A stretch of DNA of 25,689 nucleotides. Origin: an uncultured Eubacteriales bacterium. Its GTDB lineage: Bacteria > Bacillota > Clostridia > Peptostreptococcales > Anaerovoracaceae. Shown here piece by piece: positions 1 to 6,738 of this stretch; positions within the stretch are counted from its first letter, which is position 1; every line of letters starts with the position of its first letter. The translations under genes and the position numbers were made by a program. The stretch covers positions 1 to 25,689 of the forward strand of contig UQMQ01000013.1 in NCBI GenBank assembly GCA_900542245.1. Direction: 5' to 3'. The notes under the pieces are model-generated. The model saw only the letters and a program-made list of their open reading frames with translations, did no database searches and was not told the origin of the DNA.

Positions 1-10
1 ACACCTAGGA

Positions 11-49
11 CAGGCAGTCTGCGCGAGCAGGCTGCCTGCCCGTCTTTTT
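11..49 (+). terminator. Intrinsic terminator of an upstream gene outside the window
   Basis: A 12-bp stem (11-22 with 27-38, one G-T wobble) closes a GCGA tetraloop and is followed a few bases later by five T (45-49). This is a rho-independent terminator read on the plus strand. The gene it ends lies before position 1. Confidence 0.8.
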
Positions 50-98
50 GGTGCGCAGCTTGGTGCGGTGTGTCAGCGGTAAGGCATGCGGCGCAGGC

Positions 99-250
99 GC
101 ATGGGTTGACGCTGACGGCGCGGGCGCGTGTATGGCGTTTTCGTTCGGCGCATGGTTTGACGCTGACAGCGCGGGCGCGTGTATGGCGTTTCCGTTCGGT
201 GCATGGTTTGGCGTGTATGTGTAGCGCATGCTTTGACATTTCCGATCGTG
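99..250. repeat. 51-bp direct tandem repeat, two full and about two degenerate copies
   Basis: Units start with GCATGG at 99, 150 and 201, exactly 51 bp apart. The first two copies (99-149, 150-200) differ at only a few bases. The third lacks an internal segment, and a fourth fragment with the same opening and closing words sits at about 227-250. The period is a multiple of three, so both strands carry repetitive open frames (17-residue units), but neither frame has a ribosome binding site or recognisable protein features. Apart from this repeat, the terminator before it and the promoter after it, I see nothing in 1-316. Confidence 0.85.
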
Positions 251-254
251 GGGC

Positions 255-283
255 TTGTGATTGCGGTGCAAAAGGCGTATACT
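255..283 (+). promoter_or_regulatory. Sigma-A-type promoter for the nitroreductase gene
   Basis: A -35 box TTGTGA (255-260) and a -10 box TATACT (278-283) are separated by 17 bp. The expected start of transcription is about 35 bases before the nitroreductase ATG at 326. Confidence 0.65.
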
Positions 284-325
284 ATATAAGAAACTGTTAA
301 GAATGACAAACACGAGGTGAACTTT

Positions 326-1090
326 ATGGAAGAAATGAAAAATCAGGATATGATAGCGCTTTTACTGGCGCACCGCTCGGTGCGGGAGTTTACGGCGCAG
401 CCGGTAACGGAGGAGACGATCGATACGATCGTGACGTGTGCGCAGCAGGCGCCGACGTCCAGTTATCTGCAGGCGTATACGATCATTCGCGTGACGGACG
501 CGGACAAGCGTGCGGCGCTGGCGGCGTATGCGGGCGGACAGGAATGGGTGCGCAAGGCGCCGCTGGTGCTGCTGTTCTGCGCCGATCTGCATCGGCTGGA
601 CGTTTTGGTGAAGCCGGAGGATACGAACGTCCTGCATAATACCGAGCTGTATACGGTCAGTGTCATCGATGCGGCGCTTGCGGCGCAGAAAGCGCTGATC
701 GCGGCGCAGGCGCTGGGGCTCGGCGGCGTTGTGGTCGGCGGTGTACGCAATGAGACCGAAAAAATGGCGCAGTGCTTTGCGCTGCCGGAGCTGGTGTTCC
801 CGATGTTTCTGCTCTGTCTGGGCTATCCGCAGACGCTGCCGGAACAGCGCCCGCGGCTTGACAGACAGTTTCTTTACGATGTGGATCGCTATCCGAAGCT
901 GCCGGACGCGCAGCAGCTTGCGGACTACGAAGAAAGCGTGCGGCAATATTTTCTCAGGGCATCCGGCGGCAAAAGTGACCGGGGCTGGACACCGCGCTGC
1001 CGCTTTGCCATCAGCAAAAAACCGCGCTACGAGCTCGAAGCGTTTCTCAAAAAGGCAGGCTTCATGACGAAACAGGGACCGGCACAATAA
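326..1090 (+). CDS. NfsA-like NADPH-dependent nitroreductase / flavin reductase
   Basis: This is a 254-aa FMN enzyme of the oxygen-insensitive NfsA group. Members use NAD(P)H to reduce nitroaromatics, quinones or flavins in the cytoplasm; the natural substrate is usually unknown. The N-terminal HRSVREF motif (about residues 16-22) is the FMN phosphate-binding signature, QQAPTSSYLQ follows, and the mid-protein GLGGVVVGGVRN and LCLGYP segments are typical of the family. The length matches (about 240-250 aa). A GTG at 317 in the same frame lacks a ribosome binding site, while GAGGTG at 314-319 sits 6 bases before ATG 326, so I chose 326. The AEC permease gene follows after 23 bp and is probably co-transcribed. 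Confidence 0.88.
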   Translation: MEEMKNQDMIALLLAHRSVREFTAQPVTEETIDTIVTCAQQAPTSSYLQAYTIIRVTDADKRAALAAYAGGQEWVRKAPLVLLFCADLHRLDVLVKPEDTNVLHNTELYTVSVIDAALAAQKALIAAQALGLGGVVVGGVRNETEKMAQCFALPELVFPMFLLCLGYPQTLPEQRPRLDRQFLYDVDRYPKLPDAQQLADYEESVRQYFLRASGGKSDRGWTPRCRFAISKKPRYELEAFLKKAGFMTKQGPAQ

Positions 1091-1113
1091 TGACAGCTTA
1101 GGAGGGCATAAAA

Positions 1114-2055
1114 ATGTTGAGCAATTTTATCATCGCGCTGGAGGCGGTGCTGCCGATTTTCATGATCATGGGCATCGGCATGCTGATTCGCCGCAAGGGA
1201 CTTGTAGACGCGCATGACGTCAAAAAGATGAATCAGACGGTGTTTACGGTGTTCTTCCCGGTGCTGATGTTTTCCAATTTATATGGGAAGGATATCCGCG
1301 GCGCGATAGAGGGGAAGTTGATGACCTTTGGCGTGCTGGCAGTGCTGTCTGTCTACGCGCTGACGGTGGCTGTCGTGATGAGGCTCCGCAAGGACCCCAA
1401 GACGCGCGGCGCGATGATTCAGGCGATTTTTCGGAGTAACTTTGTTATCATGGGGATTTCTATCGTATCCAATATCTTTGGCGGCGATGAGCTGATTTTG
1501 CCGTCGGTGATGATTACGGTGATCGTGCCGATCTACAATGTGCTGGCGGTGGTGACACTTGAAGTGTTCCGCGGCAGCAAGCCGAATTTCGCGCATGTGC
1601 TGAAGCAGATCGCTTCGAATCCGATGCTTTTGGGGGCAGTGGCGGGTATTTTCGCGGTGCTGATCGATCTGCGTCTGCCGCAGGTCCTCGAAGGCATGGT
1701 TTCCTCGATGGCAGGCGTCGCGACGCCGATGGCGCTTTTGACGCTGGGCGCGTTCTTCGATTTTCAGAGCATCGCGAACCGCAAAAAGGACATCGCGATC
1801 TGTGTCATCGGCAGATTGGCGGTGGTTCCGGCAATCGGGCTGACGGTTGGCATCCTGCTCGGCTTCCGCGATGTCGAGCTGGTGACGCTGATTGCTATCT
1901 TTGCTTCTCCGTCGGCGGTTTCCTCGTTTCCGATGGCGCAGCAGATGGACAGTGACGCAGAGCTGGCGGGAGACGCGGTCGTGTTCTCCTCGATGTTTTC
2001 GTGCTTCACGATGTTCCTCTGGATCTTCGCGGCGAAGAGTCTTGGTTTGTTTTGA
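1114..2055 (+). CDS. AEC-family transporter (auxin efflux carrier / malate permease type)
   Basis: This is a 313-aa integral membrane protein with about ten hydrophobic segments and a polar central loop, the layout of the AEC family (PF03547). Bacterial members export or exchange organic acids or other small anions; the substrate cannot be read from sequence. Characteristic features are the N-terminal helix ending in a GIGMLIRRKG turn, the NQTVFTVFFPVLMFSN segment, and the C-terminal SPSAVSSFPMAQQM stretch, which is well conserved in the family. AGGAGG (1100-1105) lies 8 bases before the ATG. The gene is the second of a two-gene unit with the nitroreductase and ends at a terminator. Confidence 0.9.
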   Translation: MLSNFIIALEAVLPIFMIMGIGMLIRRKGLVDAHDVKKMNQTVFTVFFPVLMFSNLYGKDIRGAIEGKLMTFGVLAVLSVYALTVAVVMRLRKDPKTRGAMIQAIFRSNFVIMGISIVSNIFGGDELILPSVMITVIVPIYNVLAVVTLEVFRGSKPNFAHVLKQIASNPMLLGAVAGIFAVLIDLRLPQVLEGMVSSMAGVATPMALLTLGAFFDFQSIANRKKDIAICVIGRLAVVPAIGLTVGILLGFRDVELVTLIAIFASPSAVSSFPMAQQMDSDAELAGDAVVFSSMFSCFTMFLWIFAAKSLGLF

Positions 2056-2068
2056 ACAAGGACTTGCG

Positions 2069-2099
2069 GGACGCTGTTTCACGCAGCGTTCTTTTTTTT
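2069..2099 (+). terminator. Intrinsic terminator after the AEC permease
   Basis: An 8-bp stem (2069-2076 with 2084-2091, one G-T wobble) with a 7-base loop is followed by eight T (2092-2099). It ends the nitroreductase-permease transcript. Confidence 0.85.
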
Positions 2100-2160
2100 C
2101 GCCAGTCCTGTCACAGAAACCGCGCACTTGTGTTTAGTAAGTAGAAGGAGAACAAAACGT

Positions 2161-2661
2161 ATGAACAAAGACGGACTGATCGAACAACTTTATAGCCGAT
2201 ATTACGGGTCGTTGATGGTCATCGCTTGTTCCTACACGCGGGACAAAGCTGCGGCAGAGGATCTGGTGCAGAACGCTTTTTTGAAAGCGCTTTTGGCCTA
2301 CAAGCCTGCGGGCAGCTTTCTCGCCTGGGCGAATCGGGTCATTCGAAATGATTTTTTGAATTCTCTCCGGACTGAGAAATACCGCGCGGATACCGAGGCG
2401 GAGATGCTGGAGGCGGCGGATTGCTTTGACCTGATGGAAAATCTGATGCACAACGAGAAAAAAGCGCGGCTCGCGGCGATGATCGCGGCGCTGCCCTTGC
2501 GTCAGAGGGTGATCATGGTGGAAAGCGTTTATTTGGAACAAAGCGATGCGGAAATCGCGCAGGCGCACGCAATGACTGTGGTCAATGTGCGGCAGATCCG
2601 GTCGCGCGCGAAGAAAGCCTTAATGAAAATGATGGCGAACGAGGAGGAAGCAAATGAATAA
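2161..2661 (+). CDS. ECF-type RNA polymerase sigma factor (sigma-70 family)
   Basis: This 166-aa protein has the two-domain layout of extracytoplasmic-function sigma factors. Region 2 (about residues 10-75) contains a YTRDKAAAEDLVQNAFLKAL helix and a W-containing segment (FLAWANRVIRNDFLN). Region 4 (about 105-155) has an LPLRQRVIMVESVYLEQSDAEIA helix-turn-helix. It recruits RNA polymerase to a stress- or envelope-related regulon. A longer in-frame start at 2128 reads through the ribosome binding site; AAGGAG (2145-2150) before ATG 2161 sets the start. The stop codon overlaps the start of the next gene by 8 bp, so the two proteins are translationally coupled, as is usual for a sigma/anti-sigma pair. 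I could not identify a convincing ECF autoregulatory promoter upstream. Confidence 0.9.
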   Translation: MNKDGLIEQLYSRYYGSLMVIACSYTRDKAAAEDLVQNAFLKALLAYKPAGSFLAWANRVIRNDFLNSLRTEKYRADTEAEMLEAADCFDLMENLMHNEKKARLAAMIAALPLRQRVIMVESVYLEQSDAEIAQAHAMTVVNVRQIRSRAKKALMKMMANEEEANE

Positions 2662-3700
2662 GACAGAAAACAGAAAAGACGAGTTCGACCTTGCTTTGGA
2701 GAACATGAAGCTGGAACCGGAGGCGGATCTGGATCGCCTGATTGAAAAGCGCGTCAAGCAGATGATGACACGTATCTCGCTCCAGGTGGTTTGCGTGGTA
2801 CTGCTGGTGCTCGCGCTGGTCTTTCTCGGGGTGAATCCGCTGGTCAATCTTTGCAATGTCAATCCCGCGCGGGCGAATGAAGCCGAGGAGGGGCGCGCAA
2901 GCGAGCTGCTGCAAACGCTTTCCGCTTATGTGGAAACCGTCTATCCGCAGACGAGGCTGTATATGATCGGAGAAATTGAAAAAGCGGGGTTTGGGAAATA
3001 TGAAATTCCGTTATGCGTGAGCACACGCACGCAGCGAACCTATGTAGGGAAGATGAATGTCATTTTGGAAATGACCCGCGGTAAGCTCGAGGTGAAAAGC
3101 GACGCGGACGGCGCGCTGACGCATATCGGGCATACCACAGTTTCCAACGCAAAGCTGGAAGGTATCGGGGACTTTGCCGCATACAATGAAGCAACGATAA
3201 AGGATCTGGCAGAGCTCCCAAAATCCGCGCGGGTCTTGTTGAACGTTCGACTGCATGAAGCCAAAGCACTGGAGGAAATTCTTGCGCTTCGCAGGGACAC
3301 CATAGAGCCTGTGTGGGCGCAGATGGATACGGAGAGCGAGGGCTTTATGGGCGGGATCTCCTTGGAGAGTGCGGTACTCCTGTATGATGACGAGCCGGAG
3401 CGAGAGCAAATGAATGCCGCGCAGCTGCGGGAGCGGTATCTCAAAAACCTGACCTTATTATCCGAGCATCACGCGCTTTGGAACGGTCTGGGGCTTAGCT
3501 GGGACAGCTCCTACACGTCGGGAGAGACCGCGCTTTCTCACATACAAAGCGCGTTGACGGAGGCGCAGAAAACGAACACGTTTGTGACAAAGAATTTTTA
3601 CCTTTACGGCTCGCGGGACGATATCATGGATTACATGGAGGCAAACAAAAACGAGCTTTGCACCATTGAAGATGTACGCTTGTCCGAGCTGATGCACTGA
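2654..3700 (+). CDS. Membrane anti-sigma factor with sigma-regulator N- and C-terminal domains
   Basis: This 348-aa protein has a charged cytoplasmic N-terminus (residues 1-40), a single membrane helix (about 42-60) and a large extracytoplasmic domain. The layout, and a segment reading IKDLAELPKSARVLLNVRL at about mid-length, resemble the Sigma_reg_N/Sigma_reg_C anti-sigma family found beside ECF sigma factors in Firmicutes. The N-terminal part is expected to hold the sigma factor inactive and the outer domain to sense the signal, which is unknown. It starts inside the sigma gene, with GAGGAGG (2641-2647) as ribosome binding site. No clear terminator follows directly; the gene-free repeat region begins a few bases later. 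Confidence 0.75.
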   Translation: MNKTENRKDEFDLALENMKLEPEADLDRLIEKRVKQMMTRISLQVVCVVLLVLALVFLGVNPLVNLCNVNPARANEAEEGRASELLQTLSAYVETVYPQTRLYMIGEIEKAGFGKYEIPLCVSTRTQRTYVGKMNVILEMTRGKLEVKSDADGALTHIGHTTVSNAKLEGIGDFAAYNEATIKDLAELPKSARVLLNVRLHEAKALEEILALRRDTIEPVWAQMDTESEGFMGGISLESAVLLYDDEPEREQMNAAQLRERYLKNLTLLSEHHALWNGLGLSWDSSYTSGETALSHIQSALTEAQKTNTFVTKNFYLYGSRDDIMDYMEANKNELCTIEDVRLSELMH

Positions 3701-3704
3701 GTGC

Positions 3705-3776
3705 GCCGCGCATAGGAACGGCAGACGCGGCAGGCAAAGTGCCGCGCATAGGAACAACAGATGCGGCAGGCAAAGG
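3705..3776. repeat. 36-bp direct tandem repeat, two copies
   Basis: The word GCCGCGCATAGGAAC begins two 36-bp units at 3705 and 3741. The units differ at only a few bases and abut exactly. A reverse-oriented relative of the core (TTCTATGCGC) occurs at about 3812-3821, so the segment can also fold back on itself. The unit is not linked to any recognisable mobile element. Confidence 0.8.
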
Positions 3777-4098
3777 GCAGGACAAAAGTGCGCGTAACGA
3801 AAGCTGAGATTTCTATGCGCACATGACGCTCGCCCATGCGCGTCGCTTCGCAAGGTGCTTTTGTCGTTACGTAGGAAATATCGCTGCGCAATATATCCTA
3901 TATAATCAAAAAGAGGGCTGAGACCTGAACGGTTATCTCGTAGGATTTCCATTCATGGTACAGCCCTCTTGCTTATGTATGTAGGAAATATGCAGGAAGT
4001 CCACCGCTAAAAGCTATGCAGCGAAGCAGACCTTCCTATGATTTCGGGGAACATCACTTGCGATGTTTCCAAAATGTCGGCAAAAGTACCGCACGCGT
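3777..4098. other. Gene-free region with short direct and inverted repeats
   Basis: This region lies between the convergent anti-sigma gene and pckG. It carries an 11-bp direct repeat GTAGGAAATAT at 3871 and 3981, exactly 110 bp apart and flanking the branched hairpin at 3911-3970. It also has an inverted pair AGGAAATAT / ATATATCCT (about 3873-3899, one mismatch), scattered copies of a GTAACGA / TCGTTAC word pair, and a GGAACATC / GATGTTTCC hairpin near 4050-4072. No open frame here has a ribosome binding site. The character is that of a small non-coding repeat element, not of a decayed gene, but I cannot assign it to a family. Confidence 0.5.
3906..3970 (-). terminator. Branched hairpin, probable pckG terminator on the minus strand
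   Basis: A perfect 10-bp inverted repeat (3911-3920 with 3961-3970) encloses two smaller hairpins: GAGA-CC with GG-TCTC (about 3920-3939) and CCAT/ATGG (3949-3958). The result is a three-way junction. Read on the minus strand, the closing stem runs into five T, as expected for the terminator of the pckG transcript that arrives from 4099. The 40-base interior is long for a simple terminator. On the plus strand there is no T-tract. Confidence 0.5.
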
Positions 4099-5886
4099 TT
4101 ACAGCTCGCGTTCCAGTCTTGCCAGTGCGTCAGTCAGCTCCTGCGGCATATGGTCGAACTTCGCGTACCAGGTCTTGATGCCTTCGAGCTCCTGCTTCCA
4201 GGTCTCGTGGTCTAAGGTCAGCAGTTCGGCAAGCTGCGCGTCGGTCAGGTCCAAATCGGTGAGGTCGAGTGCGTCTTTTGTCGGCAGATAGCCGAGCGGC
4301 GTTTCGACAGCGTCTGCCTTGCCTTCACAGCGATCGAGCGCCCAGAGCAGCGCGCGCAGATTTTCACCGAAGCCCGGCCAGATGAAATTGCCCTCGTCAT
4401 CGGTACGGAACCAGTTGACGTTGAAGATCTTCGGTGGGTTGGTCATCTTCTTGCCCATGTCGATCCAGTGCTGGAAGTAGTCTGCCATGTGATAACCGCA
4501 GAACGGCAGCATTGCCATCGGGTCGTAGCGGACGACGCCGACCGCGCCGTTGGCTGCTGCGGTCGTTTCCGAGGACATCTTGGAGCCGAGGAATACACCA
4601 TGGTTCCAGTCGCGGGACTGACAGATCAGCGGTTCGGACTTGGCGCGGCGGCCGCCGAAGATGATGGCGCTGATCGGCACGCCCTCACCGGTGAAGAATT
4701 CCGGTGCGATGGACGGGCAGTTCTCCGCAGGAGCGGTAAATCTTGAGTTTGGATGTGCGCCCTTGATGAAGTCCTCGCCAGCGGCTTTTTTCGCCTGTTC
4801 CGCCTGTCCGTTCCAAGGGTGGTTCTGCCAGTCGAGTCCGTTGGTCGGCGCAGGCGTATCCAAGCCCTCCCACCATACGGTATTGTCGTCGAGGTTTCTG
4901 GCGACATTGGTGTAGATGGTGTTCTTTTTGGTCGTCATCAGCGCGTTGTTGTTGGTCTTGGAGTTGGTGCCCGGCGCGACGCCGAAGAAACCGTTCTCCG
5001 GATTGACCGCATAGAGTCTGCCGTCATCGCCGATACGCAGCCAAGCGATGTCATCACCGATGGTATAGACCTTGTAGCCCTGCGCCTGCAGATGCTTCGG
5101 CGGGATCAGCATAGCCAGATTGGTCTTGCCGCAGGCACTCGGGAACGCTGCGGAGATATATTTTTTCTCACCGTTTGGCGCTTCCACGCACAGAATCAGC
5201 ATATGCTCCGCCATCCAGCCCTCGCGCTGACCCAGCACAGAGCCGATACGCAGGGCAAAGCATTTCTTGCCGAGCAGGACGTTGCCGCCGTAAGCGGAGT
5301 TGATGCTCCAGATGGTGTTTTCCTCCGGGAACTGCGCGATGTATTTCTTTTCGGCGTTGACTTCTGCCTTGGAATGCAGGCATTTGACGAAGTCCGCGCC
5401 CTTGTTGAGCTCTTCAATCACAGGATCACCGATGCGCGTCATAATGTGCATGGAAAGCACGACATAGATGGAGTCGGTGATTTCGATGCCGATTTTGGAG
5501 AACGGACTGCCGACCACGCCCATGGAATAAGGGATCACGTACATCGTGCGGCCCTCCATGGAGCCGTCGAACAGCGCTCTCATTTTGGCATACATTTCGT
5601 CCTTTTGTACCCAATTGTTGGTCGGACCGGCATCCTTCTCCTCAGTCGTACAGATGACGGTTCTCTTTTCGTCTCTGGCGACGTCCTTCGGATCGGTGCG
5701 GTAATAGTAGCAGCCCGGAAGCTTCTCTTCGTTGAGCTTGACCATTTCTCCGGTCTCTACTGCAAGCGCGCGGATCGCGTCCAGCTGCGCTTCACTGCCG
5801 TCAATCCAGACGATTTCCTTCGGTTTGGTCATGGCGGCGCATTCTGCGACCCAATCGGTTACTTTTTTGTTTTGAATCTCGATCAT
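4099..5886 (-). CDS. pckG: Phosphoenolpyruvate carboxykinase, GTP-dependent
   Basis: This 595-aa cytosolic enzyme interconverts oxaloacetate + GTP with phosphoenolpyruvate + CO2 + GDP. In anaerobes it can run in either the gluconeogenic or the CO2-fixing direction. The P-loop SACGKTN lies at residues 250-256, with Cys252 being the reactive cysteine typical of GTP-type enzymes. The metal/nucleotide segment YTIGDDIAWLRIG (about 274-286) and GGRRA (411-415) follow, and an RWMAEHML-like context is present as GWMAEHML. Length and motifs fit the GTP family and not the ATP-dependent PckA family. The start has a GAGGAAGAG ribosome binding site. It lies 58 bp downstream of deoD and has its own promoter and a palindrome in the leader. 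Confidence 0.96.
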   Translation of the reverse strand: MIEIQNKKVTDWVAECAAMTKPKEIVWIDGSEAQLDAIRALAVETGEMVKLNEEKLPGCYYYRTDPKDVARDEKRTVICTTEEKDAGPTNNWVQKDEMYAKMRALFDGSMEGRTMYVIPYSMGVVGSPFSKIGIEITDSIYVVLSMHIMTRIGDPVIEELNKGADFVKCLHSKAEVNAEKKYIAQFPEENTIWSINSAYGGNVLLGKKCFALRIGSVLGQREGWMAEHMLILCVEAPNGEKKYISAAFPSACGKTNLAMLIPPKHLQAQGYKVYTIGDDIAWLRIGDDGRLYAVNPENGFFGVAPGTNSKTNNNALMTTKKNTIYTNVARNLDDNTVWWEGLDTPAPTNGLDWQNHPWNGQAEQAKKAAGEDFIKGAHPNSRFTAPAENCPSIAPEFFTGEGVPISAIIFGGRRAKSEPLICQSRDWNHGVFLGSKMSSETTAAANGAVGVVRYDPMAMLPFCGYHMADYFQHWIDMGKKMTNPPKIFNVNWFRTDDEGNFIWPGFGENLRALLWALDRCEGKADAVETPLGYLPTKDALDLTDLDLTDAQLAELLTLDHETWKQELEGIKTWYAKFDHMPQELTDALARLEREL

Positions 5887-5907
5887 TGTTCTCTTCCTCT
5901 CTTAGAT

Positions 5908-5920
5908 CATGATTATCATG
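5908..5920. promoter_or_regulatory. 13-bp perfect palindrome, candidate operator for pckG
   Basis: CATGAT-A-ATCATG-type symmetry (6-bp arms, one central base). It lies roughly 9-21 bases after the predicted pckG transcription start, where a bound repressor would block elongation. The cognate regulator is unknown. Confidence 0.45.
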
Positions 5921-5935
5921 TAGTGTTGTCTTTCT

Positions 5936-5964
5936 AGTATAGCACTATTTCACAGCGGTTTCCA
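5936..5964 (-). promoter_or_regulatory. Extended -10 promoter for pckG
   Basis: Read on the minus strand, TGGAAA (5959-5964) and TATACT (5936-5941) are 17 bp apart, and TGC directly before the -10 box makes an extended -10 element. The promoter overlaps the last codons of deoD, so pckG can be expressed independently of deoD. Confidence 0.65.
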
Positions 5965-6646
5965 GTGCAAGTTTCATCATATTGGTAAAAGAGTTCTGGC
6001 GTTCCTCCACGCTGCTCTTGGCGCCGGTCACAAAGTTGTCGCTGATGGAGATCATCGACAAGGCGTTGACGTGGTTGTAGGCGGCATTCATGTAGAGCGC
6101 GGCAGTTTCCATTTCGACGGCCTGCACGCCCATTTTCGCCCATTTTTTCCACCAGTCGCCGAATTCATAGAACACGTCACAGGTGACGACGTTGCCCGCC
6201 TTGAACGGGATACCGGTATCACTGCTTGCGGCAAGTGCCTTGGTTAAAAGCGCCCAGCTGGCTGACGGGCTGTACTGTCCCGGCAGATCAAAAGCATGCT
6301 GGTAGTTGGAATCGGTGGAGGCAGCGAGCGCGACAAAAATATCTCCGAGCGCGAGTTCGTCGGTAAAAGCGCCTGCAGTGCCGATACGGATCAGGTTCTG
6401 TACGCCGTATTCGGTGATCAGCTCCCAGGAGTAGATACCCATGGACGGCATACCCATGCCGGTGCCCTGTACGGAGACAGGCACGCCCTTATAGGTCCCG
6501 GTGAAGCCGTACATATTGCGGATGTCGGTGTATTTTTCGGCACCGCGCAGGAAATTCTCTGCGATAAATTCTGCTCTTAACGGATCGCCCGGCAGCAGGA
6601 TGCTCTCAGCGATCTGACCTTTTTTGGCTGCGATGTGTAATGACAT
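5945..6646 (-). CDS. deoD: Purine-nucleoside phosphorylase, DeoD type
   Basis: This 233-aa enzyme of the trimeric/hexameric NP-I family cleaves purine (deoxy)ribonucleosides with phosphate, giving base and (deoxy)ribose-1-phosphate for salvage. Visible motifs are LLPGDPLRAEFIAENFL (phosphate-binding Gly20 and Arg24), GTGMGMPSMGIYSWELI, RIGTAGA, VEMETAALYMNA (ribose-binding Met-Glu) and SISDNFVTG (the catalytic Asp segment near the C-terminus). The length is normal. AAAGGAG precedes the ATG at good spacing. It sits between the Mur ligase-LRR gene (92 bp upstream) and pckG (58 bp downstream) on the same strand. Those neighbours give no pathway link beyond general carbon recycling. Confidence 0.95.
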   Translation of the reverse strand: MSLHIAAKKGQIAESILLPGDPLRAEFIAENFLRGAEKYTDIRNMYGFTGTYKGVPVSVQGTGMGMPSMGIYSWELITEYGVQNLIRIGTAGAFTDELALGDIFVALAASTDSNYQHAFDLPGQYSPSASWALLTKALAASSDTGIPFKAGNVVTCDVFYEFGDWWKKWAKMGVQAVEMETAALYMNAAYNHVNALSMISISDNFVTGAKSSVEERQNSFTNMMKLALETAVK

Positions 6647-6738
6647 AGCGATAGCTCCTTTCTCTTAATGGATTGCTTTATTACGATATACGATGTCGAA
6701 CTGCGATATTGGCGCACGATGCCGACATCTTTCCAGAC

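Noticed and set aside
5..313. Open frames of 102 aa (minus) and 76-78 aa (both strands) with repeated Ala/Pro/His or Thr/Arg units
   Set aside because: They are a by-product of the 51-bp tandem repeat; there is no ribosome binding site, and the composition is unlike the neighbouring proteins.
3911..3970. Possible thiamine pyrophosphate (TPP) riboswitch on the plus strand (CUGAGA, CCUGA and GUAGGA words in order)
   Set aside because: The spacing is far too short, the ACCC and GCGUAGGGA consensus elements are missing, and no thiamine gene lies downstream. The inverted repeat reads better as a minus-strand terminator.
4753..5937. 394-aa open frame on the plus strand
   Set aside because: It lies entirely antisense to pckG, has no family features and reflects the GC-rich codon pattern of that gene.
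5887..5944. deoD-pckG as a single simple operon
   Set aside because: The pckG gap contains a well-formed extended -10 promoter and a palindrome, so independent expression is more likely, although read-through from deoD is possible.
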